DNA of 64,000 nucleotides from contig MU006095.1 in NCBI GenBank assembly GCA_010093705.1, positions 198,918-262,917 of the forward strand, written 5' to 3'. Numbering within the stretch: position 1 is the first letter of the stretch; each line of letters starts with the position of its first letter. Positions 12,430 through 24,230 of the stretch are shown here, one piece after another. The notes under the pieces are model-generated. The model did no database searches. It saw only the letters and a program-made list of their open reading frames with translations, and had not been told where the DNA came from. The stretch comes from Patellaria atrata CBS 101060. Lineage: Eukaryota > Ascomycota > Dothideomycetes > Patellariales > Patellariaceae. The position numbers were made by a program, and so were the translations under genes.

Positions 12430-12900
12430 TATGATCTCTGACTAAGAGCAGCGGCATGGGTAAGCCGATGATGACGCATTATGGGGGAGGATACGCGTGC
12501 TGTTAAATTGCGGATTATTCCTTAGAGCAATAATCTGACGGAGTGTCGCACGGGCCCATTCGCCGCGAAGGTCTCGAATGTAGGTATAAGGGGTTAAATT
12601 AGTGATGCCCAAGAGGTGAGGAGCCTTCTTTATTCCAACTTTGCTATCGATAGCCCTCTGGCGGGCTAACACCAACATAGTAGAGAGGAGATCACCGCAT
12701 CCTTGGAACATGGCGTCGTGGTTTTGTGCAGAGTAATGATTTAGTCATCCTATATCTCGAAAGAAATGAACCGAGGAGTGGTAGACAATATGTACAGATG
12801 TTACAAACTATGTCATCATTGCCGCTTGAGGCCTGAAAGATATGTAGGAATCCCGAGATTGGATCGAATGCTGTGAAGAGGATTAATGGAAGCACTTACC
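12430..12900 (-). pseudogene. Remnant of an unidentified protein-coding gene
   Basis: Two protein-like open stretches lie collinear on the minus strand but in different frames. The first (about 12895-12770) reads AFDPISGFLHIFQASSGNDD. The second (about 12720-12442) reads MFQGCGDLLSTMLVLARQRA and then LTPYTYIRDLRGEWARATLR. The texture is that of one globular protein whose frame has been lost between them. No upstream or downstream partner is present, so this looks like a truncated, frame-broken fragment. I do not recognise the family. Confidence 0.45.
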
Positions 12901-13344
12901 TTGGTCAAAAATTCACTATTCGATTAGTGAAAACGGAGCAGAGAAATCAGGGATAAGTGTAGATAGATGGCGACATAGATTCAGATAGGTGTGACGTAAA
13001 ATGTAGATATAGAGTGAATCGATAATGATCAAACTTCAATAGGGAAGCGAACATGACCCAGCCATCTTCATATCAGACATATTTTTGTATCCAATAACTC
13101 AAAACCCTTATCACCCATAGAACCAAAGTACCTAAGATTGCCCATAAGTTATCCTTTTATTTTTTCCAGGATTTATTGAAGACTTTATTCAAAAGCTTTG
13201 GTGAACCACTTCTCTTGCGCTAAGAATAGTTACTCTGTTACCATTAACGTCTTCTCTGATTCAACACCTGCGTCCTTGAAGCAATAAAACCCATCACTTA
13301 GCCTTTTAGAGTAGAGCTCCTGATTTCTAGCGCCAGTTGAGTCC

Positions 13345-13602
13345 TATCCCACGACGGCCTGAAGATGCTACCACAGCTTTAGCTGTAGATCTCCGAAGGT
13401 TTCTAAAGTCACTTTCTGGTCGTGCACATAATTTTATCTACCTAAGAGAGAATAAGGACCTGCCTGGAGAAACAAAATCTAACCTAGAGAAGATAAGGAA
13501 AGATTTTTCCTCAACACCCTAAATCTAGCGCGGTCGATTGGAACACGATAGCACTGATCGACTGCCCAGGCTGTGGTAGCATCTTCAGGCCGTCTTGGGA
13601 TA
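13345..13602. repeat. Inverted duplication with arms of about 47 bp
   Basis: The left arm at 13345-13391 begins TATCCCACGACGGCCTGAAG. The right arm is its near-exact reverse complement at about 13557-13602. The outer 33 bp match with one mismatch, then similarity fades. The 165 bp between the arms is AT-rich with no gene. Both arms can be read outwards-in as the peptide IPRRPEDATTA, so the arms may be copies of a piece of coding sequence. It could be a small MITE-like element, but I see no target-site duplication. Confidence 0.6.
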
Positions 13603-13708
13603 AGATAGATCGGTGAAATAGCACTATCATGGGGGAAGCCCTTGGACACACACTTGATGCACACTTGATGAACCGAGATCTTCTGAGTCATCGGCTCCAT
13701 TGGAATGT

Positions 13709-15148
13709 TCAAACCTGTTTCTGCCTGAACCGTCTCAATTCATCCTTAAGTTGTCGCGAAGGACGGTTTGGTCCAAGAAGCAGATCCGAAGTCCGGAGAT
13801 CCGGAGGCATCATACCGCATGGGGTGCACGATGTCATGAAACCCCCCAGGCTCATTTCGCTTACCTCTTCGGTGGAGGCGTTACGTAACCTTGCTGGCGT
13901 GAGGGATGGAGGGAGGGAACGCTCTGGTTTGGGTTTCTTCTGGTTCGGGGGGTTGGTGTGAGGTCCGGGCAACGGGGGTCTGATTGGCCGGGATACAGAT
14001 GTTCGTGATTGAGATGATTGAAAACTAGCCGAGGGAGAAGTTATTGGATAGACTATAGTAGTTTCAATTGGTGCCGGTGGTTGAGGTGCGCTTGACCGAA
14101 ACGCAGGTCCTGGCACAGTTGGAGAAACCATCGGTTGAAACGCGCCGGATTGATACTCGGGTGTGACATACTCAGTCCTTCCGGATCCCGGCGTCCCGAA
14201 ATTGGCCGGTTCGGCTCCCGGTGGTTCATATCCAGGTGGTTGATATCCCATGGGCGGATATGCGCTTGAAGAATAAGCAATAGTCTGTAGTCCGTTGAAT
14301 TGGAAATCACTGTGCTGATTTACACTTGGCTGAAACTGGCCTTCCTGATCCACCGATTCAACCAAGGGAGCATACTCATATTGATCACCATCACCCTCTT
14401 TTAAGACAGTCCCCAAGTCCTCAGAGACCTCCGTTGCATTGGAATATTCTCCCCTTCTGCATCTCCTCACTACTTCTTCAGCACTCATCGGCTTAACTCG
14501 AAGATTCTCGTTCGTACTAACCGGCTGCTCAATCGCTCCTTGCTCATCGAATGTACTGTACCGGTCAAATAACCGCTGCCCAGTCAAAATCCAATGAATT
14601 GTTGAGCCAAGTGAGAATATATCGCTCTTGACAGTGGCCCTCCCGCCTTCGATGTAAGGGAGGAAGACACCTACATTCTCCGCTCTACCATTGGTCCCGA
14701 ACATCTTAGCTTTGAGAGTGGGGGAGCAGGAGGGAATGTCGGGGATATGGAGACCGCAGATTAGCTTACCCTCCTTATGCAGGTGCGCAACGGTATTCGC
14801 AGTTTCTTTCGCAATCTGTAGTCTTTCTCTGGAACTCAATATTTTTCCATTGAAGAAATTCTCAACATAATCGTTCCCAGCGGGTCCAGGAGAGGTACGG
14901 TCCATTTGTTGGTCTCCGTAGCTGGTGTTGTGCATTTGAGTACCAAGAGGGGGGTACTGGGCCGGTTCGGCAAAAGGGGGGTTTGGGTACCCTCCGTAGT
15001 ATGGATGTCTCGGTACCGTTGACTCGTGGTGTATGTAATGATGCCTCGTAGTCGTGCGGACATGCTGGGCGCCGGGTCCGATGTCTGGCCGTACGGGAAA
15101 GTCGCTATCTTGGTGGTATTGTGTATGTTCGGAAGTGTTCCTATCCAT
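13709..15148 (-). CDS. Kinase-like protein (degenerate C-lobe) with disordered tail
   Basis: Single exon, 479 aa. Residues 1-95 are His-, Tyr- and Pro-rich and look disordered. Residues about 103-260 resemble the C-lobe of a fungal protein kinase: SSRERLQIAKETANTVAHLH matches the alphaE helix, VKSDIFSLGSTIHWILTG matches subdomain IX, and EEVVRRCRRGEYSNATEVSE matches the end of the fold. No glycine-rich loop or catalytic lysine is seen. The HRD position reads LICGLHIPDI, and no DFG motif is present, so it is probably inactive. Residues about 260-479 are rich in Pro, Gly, Gln and Ser with repeated GYQPPGYEPPGAEP-like units. An upstream exon carrying an N-lobe is possible, but I could not find one. 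Role unknown. Confidence 0.6.
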   Translation of the reverse strand: MDRNTSEHTQYHQDSDFPVRPDIGPGAQHVRTTTRHHYIHHESTVPRHPYYGGYPNPPFAEPAQYPPLGTQMHNTSYGDQQMDRTSPGPAGNDYVENFFNGKILSSRERLQIAKETANTVAHLHKEGKLICGLHIPDIPSCSPTLKAKMFGTNGRAENVGVFLPYIEGGRATVKSDIFSLGSTIHWILTGQRLFDRYSTFDEQGAIEQPVSTNENLRVKPMSAEEVVRRCRRGEYSNATEVSEDLGTVLKEGDGDQYEYAPLVESVDQEGQFQPSVNQHSDFQFNGLQTIAYSSSAYPPMGYQPPGYEPPGAEPANFGTPGSGRTEYVTPEYQSGAFQPMVSPTVPGPAFRSSAPQPPAPIETTIVYPITSPSASFQSSQSRTSVSRPIRPPLPGPHTNPPNQKKPKPERSLPPSLTPARLRNASTEEVSEMSLGGFMTSCTPCGMMPPDLRTSDLLLGPNRPSRQLKDELRRFRQKQV

Positions 15149-15566
15149 TGTGTTGAAGCGAGTCCCTTGAAGTAAGGGCCTTTCTACGTGTGTGTACGAA
15201 AGAGTGAGCTCTTGTAAGAACTTAGCTATATGGCCGTTGTGTGTGAGAAGAGAAATATCCTACGTGACGGAAGGCAGAGTACAAGTATTCAGTGCGTAAC
15301 AAAGAACGGAACACACAACGGTTATGTAGGTCACGGTGTTTAGGGGAGAGCTTGTAACCTTGCTTGCGTACTTTTCCCCACTTGTGTAATGTTAATAGAG
15401 TTTATTCGGCGTCCAAACTCATTGGATCCGTTCTATCCCTGACCAGTAAGCCCTGAAAATCGTGAAGGGGGGTTTGCTAGGAAGAATGAGCTTACCGTTC
15501 GTATTCGTACTTACTTTGTACCACTTCAGATGACAAGCAAGAGATTACGATGGACGTCACCAGAAA
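15149..15566. other. Intergenic, upstream of the kinase-like gene
   Basis: This 418 bp stretch lies between the kinase-like gene start and the SDR stop. No further gene or repeat is visible. Confidence 0.4.
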
Positions 15567-16528
15567 TCACCAATTCCTCACCCTCCCATTCTGCCAAAAC
15601 TTGCCCGATCTTCCTCCAATATCTTCCAATGCCAGCATTACAGGCGTCTTCGCTCCATGATCCGGCTTCCTCCACCCCGCTCCCTTCGTCAAATCCGTCG
15701 CCACATATCCCGGACAACAACTGTTAATCAGCACACTACTGTGTTTTGCCCTCTCCTCAGCTGCAAAAACTTTAGTTATACTAGTCACACCAGCCTTGGA
15801 TACTGCGTATGAGGAATTCGGCCAACCGTCACGTTCGTGACGCCCACCAGCGACGGCCGAGACGTATTCTTCTACGAGGGAGTTTACCTCAGCAATACTT
15901 GTGGCGGTCCGAAATTTGGTGGCGATTGTGTCCGGGTAGAGTGAGAGGCGGGCCATGAGGCTGGACATGTTGACGAGGCGACCGTGTTCACGGATGATAG
16001 GGAGCAAAGCTTTGGTTGCGTTGAGTGTTCCATAGTAGTTTGAGGCGAGGGTATCCTTAACCGTGTGAAGATCTGCGGAAGATAAGATTGTGATCTGTCG
16101 GGATTGGGAAAGTGAAGCTATGGCATACCGAAATCATCCCTTAGTATACCGGCATTGTTGATCACCACATCAATACCGTCCGGATGGTTACGTTTCAAAA
16201 AAGAGACGAAGCCGTCGATGCTTGATTGGTTTGTGATATCTAGTGGATGAAATTTGACTTCTGTCAAACCCCCGTGTTGCACGAGCGCATTTCGTAGCTC
16301 TGCGTCCTCCATGATGCTAGCTACAGCATTTTCACCTCTTGATTTGTTACGTGCAGTAAGGTAAATGAGCAAAGGTCCAGTATTCAGAGGGGATTTAGAA
16401 TATTTTAGGGCAATGTTACGAACTATGAAAGTTAGATTTGAACAAGGCGGATAGCAGTAGGAAATACCTATCGCGTAGCCAATACCTTTGTTGGCACCCG
16501 TGACAGCTGCGATACGAGCAAATTTCAT
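15567..16528 (-). CDS. Short-chain dehydrogenase/reductase, carbonyl-reductase type
   Basis: NAD(P)H-dependent SDR resembling the CBR1 carbonyl reductases; likely cytosolic. Three exons: 16528-16468, 16422-16129 and 16072-15567, giving 286 aa. The introns are 45 and 56 nt. The cofactor-binding motif TGANKGIG is at residues 10-17. VVINNAGI is the structural NNAG motif. RLVNMSSLMA carries the catalytic Ser region, and SSYAVSKAGV gives the Tyr-x-x-x-Lys pair. The insertion between the Ser and Tyr motifs (about 50 residues, VNSLVEEYVSAVAGG) is a mark of the carbonyl-reductase subgroup. NSCCPGYVATDLTKGAG follows. Each splice junction restores a known block (IGYAIVRNIALKYS, and DDFDLHTVKDTLASNYYGT). 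Substrate not predictable. Confidence 0.9.
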
Positions 16529-18597
16529 CGCAGGAGAATATTATGCGTAATTTATTTCTCTTTTCTGAGCAAATCGTGACATTGTGCTGTATTAAATGCG
16601 ATTACTCGCGTTATCCGCAAGGACGAGAGGTTGCTCGAGTACAAATGACGTTGGAAACCTTGCAACGGACATAAATGTCGGGGTTAGCGAACTTCTACTT
16701 GCTCTTCTTCCTCGCAACTTTACAATTCATCTACACACAACCGCGTCTCTTCAATTTCAATCTGTACGAGGAGCAATGCTAGAATGTCTCGTACGGCACA
16801 ATGAAACACGTTCCACTCGTAAAGTATGCAATACCGCGGCCGGAAATTGTACTGACAAGATAGGAAATGGGATAACAGAATGTACACTGTCAATTCCAGG
16901 TATCCGTACGCTTGGTACCCATCAAAGAATCTCTTTAGCTTTGATAACTGTCGTACGTATTCAGTGCTTTTGAGATAAGGACAACTCCCAAAGTTCTGCA
17001 TTCTTCATACACGTACGCAGTATGTTCTTCATCAGTAAACGAGACTATTCCCCTGGAGTCTGTACAGTCAAGAGAACATTCCTGACGGCCAGTACACATC
17101 AAAGCCCCTAGATTCGACTGTCCGCTTCATGATTGGTACTTCTCAATTACTCTATCTTTCTAGCATGCACACCGCTTGTATTGTTGGCCCCCAATGAGTT
17201 GTTGTATCACCTTGTCGCACGCTTCAAGCATTTCTTCACTGCGTTTCAACGGGGTATCAATACATCCAGTATTCCCTTACCGTCATGTGGGAAACCAATC
17301 AGCTCGAATTTTGCTTTGTCCAAGCTATGTTAATCTCTTACTTTCCACTTATCTTTCATCAATCTGGGTCCTGCGCTTCCATGGATTTTTGTCACGAAGA
17401 GCTCCAAGGGTTACTCAGGCGTAGGGTACAACATCGATCCCCGGGAACCCTATAGTCTAACCTTGGACTGAATGTATTCCTCTTCGGAGTTTTCCTCTCA
17501 ACTTTAACTTTGGGAATATTTTCTGCAGGCAGCCATGCCGCATAGCCCGTACCGAACACAAGACTCGGGATCCTACCCGCGAACCGGGCGAGAGGTACCG
17601 TGTAACAGAATTGGCGGTTTCAAGCACTAGATATCACCTAGATCGGCAATTTTCGGGAAAACCATCCAAGTGGATTCAGAATAATTCAGCTTTTCTTTGT
17701 TGGAAAAAGTTGATACGTTCTAATTACTACTTGCCGTGGATGCATATAACCCCGAAGTAGCAGACGGGTAGCATCTACAATGCATACCTGTCACTCAGTC
17801 AAAACCCCGTGTAACATCTTATGCAAAACTTCAAATATTGGCTTTGTAATTTGATATATCACTGAGTCATCGAGTAAGGTTGTCCCGAGCTTTACTGCAT
17901 GCTCATCTTTTTTCCTTTATCACGATTGACTCCCCGAGTCCCCGATTTGCTGTATCGTACCCGTACTACCTGGCCAGTGCTAAAACTTAAAGTTTGATAG
18001 CTGTTCTAGAACACGTACGAAGTAGGTGATCTCCCTTTGTACAGTCTGGTTCCTTTGATTCGTGGTTTATCCAGTTTTATCGCATTTGTACATGCTATGC
18101 ACAAGCTCGCCGACCTACCGTACACGCTGAGCGCAAACATTATATTTCAAGGCAACAAAGAATTTCTCACCCTGTCACTAAAGCATATGCAGATTCACTT
18201 CATATACCTTGTAAAATTCATATTTCAGCCTCCGAAAGTCTAACACGCAATGTATGTCGTCAAACCGTGCTTACTATGCAATATACCACATCACTTTGAT
18301 GTATGCACGTTGATTTCATGTAAGTTATACAGTGAGAAGATCCAGATCTCGATGCTCGTAGAACATCCATTTCAACACCACCAAAGGGAGTCAAACATGC
18401 CAAAGAACATCATGTATGCAGCAACCATGTTGTACTGTACAGTACACAAACAAAACTTGGGTATAATCAAGTCAAAACCTATCAAAACCACACCACCCTT
18501 TCACCTCTCCCACCCTGCCATTCAATCAGTCAGTTAAACCAAACTCCAAAACAAACCCAGATACCTCCTTCTAAATGCATCCCCGAATCCAATAAAT
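16529..18597. other. 2.1 kb gene-free interval
   Basis: Holds the SDR promoter and the 3' flank of SOS7. The rest is AT-leaning sequence with only short, composition-like open frames. I recognise no gene, tRNA or repeat. Confidence 0.45.
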
Positions 18598-19579
18598 TTA
18601 TACCTCATGTTCCATCAACTCCCTCAAGCCAGCTTCCACGGCCCTCCACCACCGTCCCTGTTCCTCAATCCCATTTCCCCACCCTTGCTCCCCTTGCTCC
18701 CGCCTCCTCATTGCCTCCCTGGCCACCTTCGTCAACGCCTCTTTCTGAACCTCCAATGGTCTCAATTCCGCTTCCAACATTTCCAATTCCCGGGACTTAG
18801 CCGGTACCGCTGCCTCGAAGGCTGCAAGTTCTGCATCAAGTACCTCAAGTTCAGCCCGCCGTTGTGACAGAAGCGACTGCGTCGCAGGAAGGGGAAGCGA
18901 GAGCGAAGGATTCAACGCCGGTGACGGAATCATCGACGAAAGTGTATTATGCGTGGTATTCAAATCCGTGATTTTCGCGGGTAGGGCCGCCAATTCTTCC
19001 GTCCGTAGCTGTATCGACTCATAACCTGTCCCACATTAGCCCATGTACACAGAATGGTGGTGTGTACTGTGGAGACCACACACGCAAACTCAACTCCCTC
19101 CCCTTCCTCTCCAACTCCCCCACAATCTCCTCAACCTCCATCTTCTGCGCCTTCAGCGCCGCTTTCTCCTCCCCCAGCCTCGCCTCAAACGCAGCGTTCT
19201 CCGCCGCCTCGACGATGGGAGGGGGGTCTGAGATAATGGCGCGCAGAAACTTTTCTTTGGTTAGTTGCTCCACGTAGGAGAAGCGGAGTTTGGAGAAGAG
19301 TTCCTATCATAGATAATATTAGTTTTCCTCCTCAATCAACTCACATCGCGAATGATAGCTTGGATGGATGTGGGCACGTACTTTATAGTGTGCGAGATCG
19401 GCTTCGATGCTGCCGGGGGTGGACTTCTCGAGCACGTCGGCCGAGACATCGGAAACGCCTGAATTTCGCTTTGGCGATTGTAGGGTTTGCGGACGGATTT
19501 CGTCGCTGAGGGAGATTATGGAGAGGGGAGTGGGGGCGAGTAGCTCGTCGAGCACGGCTTGCACGTCTGTTGTCGCCAT
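18598..19579 (-). CDS. SOS7: Kinetochore protein Sos7 (coiled coil)
   Basis: Outer-kinetochore protein of the Sos7/Kre28 group, which works with the Spc7/KNL1 branch of the KMN network. Three exons: 19579-19382, 19303-19084 and 19025-18598, giving 281 aa. The introns are 78 and 58 nt. The N-terminus has PTPLSIISLSDEI. Next comes the family block EADLAHYKELFSKLRFSYVE, made by joining exons 1 and 2, then QLTKEKFLRAIISDPP. The remainder is long coiled coil (EARLGEEKAALKAQKMEVEE, LEVLDAELAAFEAAVPAKS) ending in RWWRAVEAGLRELMEHEV. The first ATG fits the family start. Confidence 0.85.
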
Positions 19580-19980
19580 GGTGGAGGTTTGGTGGTTTGT
19601 TTACGGATTGTTTTGTTGGGGAAGTTGGTGGGGAGAGCGCCAAGAAAAAGGTCGCGATGTCAGGTGAAGGCGTGAATTCCCTTGTTTCTAGAAAGTGAAC
19701 TTTCAAAAACCTTGTTACTGTAGACAAAAAACAATTCATATCGCACATCAGTCGTCGAGATTTTTCGCCGTGATTTGAAAGATCATATTAATTCTTCTTC
19801 TTACTAACTGGCGGCAAATGACCAAAAATCACGTCCTTTGGAAAAATAAGTAGTCTATTTATTCATGCCAAGACTTTAGAAGGTACCCTCTCAGGTAGAT
19901 TCCTGAAAATATTCCTCACAATCTTCTATCATTCGTACATAGTTAAGTATTCGACTGTAACTTAGTATTTATGACTATAA
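19580..19980. other. Intergenic, SOS7 promoter and ELP6 3' flank
   Basis: A 401 bp stretch, AT-rich near the ELP6 stop. No feature is seen apart from the implied SOS7 promoter. Confidence 0.4.
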
Positions 19981-21173
19981 CTACCCTCTTCCAGTCCCCT
20001 CACTTCTTTCGAAAACATTAACACCGCCATCTCTACCAACATGGTACAACACCTCCTTCTCCACCAACTCACTACTCTCCCCTGACGCATTTCCCCTCGT
20101 CTCCTCATCCTCATAATCATCCCGATCACCCACAGTGATCCTGATAACTCCACTCACGTCCTTCGCAAACCCTGTCTCCAGCAACCTCAAACTCATCACA
20201 AAGCGCGCCTGGTGCGCCATCCCGATCGCAAACCCTGCGTGATTCCTCTCCAGTGGTGTAGATATAGTAGGATCAGATATAGATGAGGAGATAAGCGGGG
20301 AGTCGGCGGCCAGGGAGATGACTGTGGAGTGTGCGAGGGAGCGGAGATGGAGGATGCTGGATTGAAGAGCGTTGGGATCGAGGGATGTTGCGGCGAGTAA
20401 GAAGTCGGGAGAATCGAGGATGAGGACGATCTTTTTCGGTGAGGCGTCTGTTGGAGTGGACGGTGAAGTTTTCAGATTATTTATGACGCGCGATATCACA
20501 TCCTGCACATGTTCGAGGGTGGGCGAGGTGAGGGTGAATTGACCTGCGTCCTCAGGAGTAGTGGATGTGGTGCGAGATTCCTGCACCGTCGTCCCTCCTT
20601 GGACTTGTCGAGGCGAGATGTGGGGTCCTCGCGGTGTTATAGAGTTGGCTGTGCGGTATGGCGTAGATGTTACTCGTGAAGGAGTAATTTGGGACGGACT
20701 GTGATCTTCTGATTGTGTCTCAGTCTTTGGAAGAAATAAGCTTGTCAAGCCGTCGACGAACGTGAAGCGTTTCTGTTGTACAAGGCGAGGAATATCGAGG
20801 CCCTGGGGTAGAAGTGATCAGTAGAATGCACAATGGGTAAGGTAAGTCGAGACTACTTTAGACAGGGAACTTTACTCACTCCAGCTCTTCTACACTCTGT
20901 ACTCCAGAACTTCCGGTCCCGCAACCAGCTCACGAGAACCACCGCAGTCTCTCCATCTCCAGGCGGAATACCCGTTACTCCATCTTCCTCACGTCTATCT
21001 TGCGCGCTTCTGGACCCATATTGAGATTTTGGACTATCGAGGACAGCACATATGAAACGGATAACAAGCCAATTTGTACTGGCTCCTAATATGCTTGTTA
21101 GTAGCACTAATGACTCGTCTGGGCCAATACTGGTGTATGGCTCGAGAAGGCGTGGAATTCGCGATGAAGGCAT
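19981..21173 (-). CDS. ELP6: Elongator complex subunit Elp6
   Basis: Member of the Elp4-Elp5-Elp6 RecA-like ring of Elongator, needed for wobble-uridine modification of tRNA. Two exons, 21173-20880 and 20802-19981, joined over a 77 nt intron with donor GTGAGT; 371 aa. The ATG at 21173 gives MPSSRIPRLLEPYTSI, the usual Elp6 start. The frame extends 14 codons upstream without an ATG. Family blocks: VLLTSILGASTNWLVIRFIC, then WLRDRKFWSTECRR and, after the splice, LDIPRLVQQKRFTFVDGLTS. Next is a Pro/Thr/Ser-rich insertion, then KKIVLILDSPDFLLAATS (the Walker B-like strand) and LRSLAHSTVISLAADSPLIS. It ends with AHQARFVMSLRLLETGFAKD and VSGVIRIT. The middle insertion is longer than in yeast. Confidence 0.87.
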
Positions 21174-21712
21174 GAGATGGAGGGGTGAGGTGGGGTTCTT
21201 GGAGTTTTCTTCCACCGCGTCACGTCTCGTAAGATTTTAACACTTCAAGTTCACAAGTCCACGGCTCCACGCGCAACTGATCGCATGTGGGAGCTACGGT
21301 AAAGTAGCTTTACGAAAAAGTAAACATTCTGTGTACACAACGTCAATGGTTGATGATGGGCTATTATGCCGGACAATTCTTTCTAGGAGAGGGTAACCTT
21401 CTCTTGACTCAGTCATTATTCGATCTATGAGACTTTCATCTCTCGTATGTGAATGCTCTAATTTTGGGGAGATCAGTAGTGTTCACCAAATACGTCACTC
21501 GTTACTTTTACAAATGGCTTTCTTTATTGTAAAAATTGCTCCGTATGTTTTATACCTCCGTCAACTGCCCCGTTGCCTGCATCGAACTTCCTATTTCTTT
21601 TTTGCAAGACACCAACCTTCTCTTTAGACTATTTCCTTCTCTGGATATTTCATTCCACAAAAGACACGCTCAACCAAAGGGCTGTCTATATCTAGGCAGC
21701 CGGACACTCAAC
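21174..21712. other. ELP6 promoter region and intergenic
   Basis: Holds the region upstream of ELP6 and a flank of the F-box remnant. No other feature is recognised. Confidence 0.4.
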
Positions 21713-21859
21713 ATGCCCGTGATTCTAAAACTTCCAAATGAGCTGCTAGATAGGACATGCTCTTATGTTTCCTCAACATCCGATATTAATACATTAAGGT
21801 TAACATGCAAACTACTGGAAGCCAATGCATCTTGTCGATTGAAACTACAACATCTCTAG
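21713..21859 (+). pseudogene. F-box protein remnant
   Basis: A 48-residue open stretch starts MPVILKLPNELLDRTCSYVS and continues with DINTLRLTCKLLEANAS, a clear fungal F-box (substrate-receptor part of SCF ubiquitin ligases). The frame ends at once. Nothing like the several hundred residues that normally follow is seen in the next kilobase, so I read it as a truncated relic. Confidence 0.6.
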
Positions 21860-22890
21860 CATGCGATGGAGAGATCACACTAGTGTAAAAATCGAAGTGT
21901 GTCGAATAGGCGTCGAGATTCTGGATGTTATCATGTAAGAAAACCTTCGCAATGGATTTTCTCTCCGTATCTGTAGGGGGTTTCATAGTAGAATAGGGTG
22001 GGTATCAAGGTAAACTTCTCTCTTTTCTTCCCTTTACCTATCAAATGCTATATACATTTCATCAGACGCACGGCATAATATCCAGGTAGCTTTAATCATG
22101 CAAGAATATAAAGCGTCGTCGATCATTCGACAAAACTGGACCCCATCGTGAGCACTTCGCCTCATTTCAGTCTGCCTCGTCCCTTTTCATGGCTACGGCA
22201 CCCATATGGCATCCATATCATTCATCGCTTTATCTATTTTGAGATCTCGTGTAGACGTTGGGTGGACTTATAACAATTGCTCCATCTCCATCATATGACG
22301 TTCCTCTCGAAACTCTTCTGCTACAGTAGACCTAATGTTAGTATTTGAAGTGTACTTCCGATTCTAATATAGACTTTCTGCATTTTACTACACCCGAGAT
22401 TCCAGCTTTCCTGTCGTCAGGTCCAGTGTTCACGTACCGTTAACACCTCAAGGCTGAAATGCCTTGTTCTTCTTAGAGTACTGCACTTTGGAGAAGTCCC
22501 ATGTCGCAAACCCGGATCAAGCAGGCTGGAATAGGACCTTCGTCGCACGTTGTACCTCCGACTAGTCCTCTTCTCGCTCCTACCAATGCACGTGGTGTTC
22601 CCCTACAATGTGTCGATGTTTCCTTGCCGAACGATCCAAAGAGAACATGTACTCCACATGACCTGGCGTGTCCCCAAATATTGCTCCAAACCCTACAATA
22701 TCACAATTAGACCCTTTTCGTGAGGCTAAGCAACTTCCGTTCGACAAGAGGGAAACCGCAATATCGGTATGCACCCCTGGATAAATCTTACTCCGACCGT
22801 GCTCACCATATTGTCGGGATTTTCTATAAAAATATTTACAAGTCAAAAGTAAAAGTAAAAATCAAGCAAGACAGGAACAGATTCCTGCGT
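21860..22890. other. Gene-free interval
   Basis: No supported gene. The sequence has short open frames in several phases, like the neighbouring decayed genes. Confidence 0.4.
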
Positions 22891-22899
22891 GACTTAACA

Positions 22900-24230
22900 T
22901 GTCTCATCGATTTTGAACTGAAGGTGTGTGGCTATACTCCAAAAGAGAGTATGCCCTCCCTGTTGGCGATATGTCCCAGAGGAATTATGTGAGAGCTTAA
23001 AAGCGTTCTTGAACAGAAAAATGTCAAGCAACAGTATTGCTACCCCAGGAAATCTCCCCTTACCAAGATTGTCCGAGACGTTACAGGCACAATTCGAACA
23101 ACACGGTCTGCTTTCAAGGTGCCACACTTCGAATTGTACTAGTGGTTGGATCCAAGTAAACCGAGGACGCCGATTTCATCTTCAGCATCGGCCTATATAT
23201 TTAGATGTCCCACTAAGCTCGACCCGGGAGCGCCCCTTACAATGTGTGGCTCCCTTGTGCGCCCCATAGTTTCGGATACATCCGAAATATCTCAACTCTG
23301 TACTCTCTCGTTACTTCTAGAGTCAAATTCTGAAATATATTGCATGGTCCCAGCCCATTCATGGAGACGCTCGGAGGTTGACGAGGATACAAACGCAACA
23401 AGCACTCTAATGTTCACCAATACGGATATCTCTGATTCAGACTCTATTAAAGACGATGGCTACTTTATTGATCACTATGAAGACGAAGATTATGACTTAA
23501 CGTCAGATTTGTATCATTTCGATCTGATTGGGGCTCATACAGCTGTAGTACACGGATATAACTCACGGGAGATTGGTAATGATACTGATATCTCGCATCA
23601 TTCCGACCAAATAGGGAATGGATCAAGCACACGATGTGAAATTGTTTTACTAGACTGGAATTCTTGCGCTGACTAGTTCGATGGTGATTAGGCCGCAATA
23701 CACTTCATTCAACCTTATCATCATTTACCAAATGCGTATTTGACTGATGATGATCATCCTCGTCTCGTGTTTCTTGACTCGTTTTCGGAATATCGCCTCA
23801 TTGAAGAATGAAACGTCAATATTATCTCGTCTCATGGCATCAAACATGGCCACTTAATCCCGGGATGCTCTTATATTGGGGGTATCAGTGGCGTTGGGCC
23901 ATCAGAAGTCTAGACCGTAAGTATGAATCCACTGAACTGGAAGTCCTCCTCCATGAATACTTTCAAAAGTCGAATCTAATTTTCCATAAGGTATCTCACC
24001 GGGGGATGCCGGTACCCTAGTCGTAGACGCCCTCACTGAAATCATTTACGGCTATATCGTAGCTCTAAATCCATTAGGAGAAGTGTACATTATGCCACTG
24101 TGCACAGTTATGAGACAATTCAAAGCGGTGAACAAACTAGACAGAGCGGGTTTGATTGAGCCTATATCCTCTCTAGTCAAGTACCCTATGGATAAAATGA
24201 ATGACTGAATTGATGAGCGTGTAGAAAGCA
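22900..24230 (+). pseudogene. Decayed gene with trypsin-like-fold domain
   Basis: Collinear plus-strand pieces match a fungal family with a trypsin-like fold behind a degenerate N-terminal region. The start resembles LKVCGYTPKESMPSLLAICP. The longest piece (23146-23676) carries an acidic stretch ending in CEIVLLDWNSCAD, the usual lead into the protease-like core. Later pieces read VNIISSHGIKHGHLIPG, then SPGDAGTLVVDALTEIIYGY and VALNPLGEVYIMPLCTVMRQ; GDAG lies at the position of the catalytic GDSG. The pieces lie in more than one frame with stops between them (I count at least four interruptions), so the gene cannot make a full protein. Confidence 0.55.
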
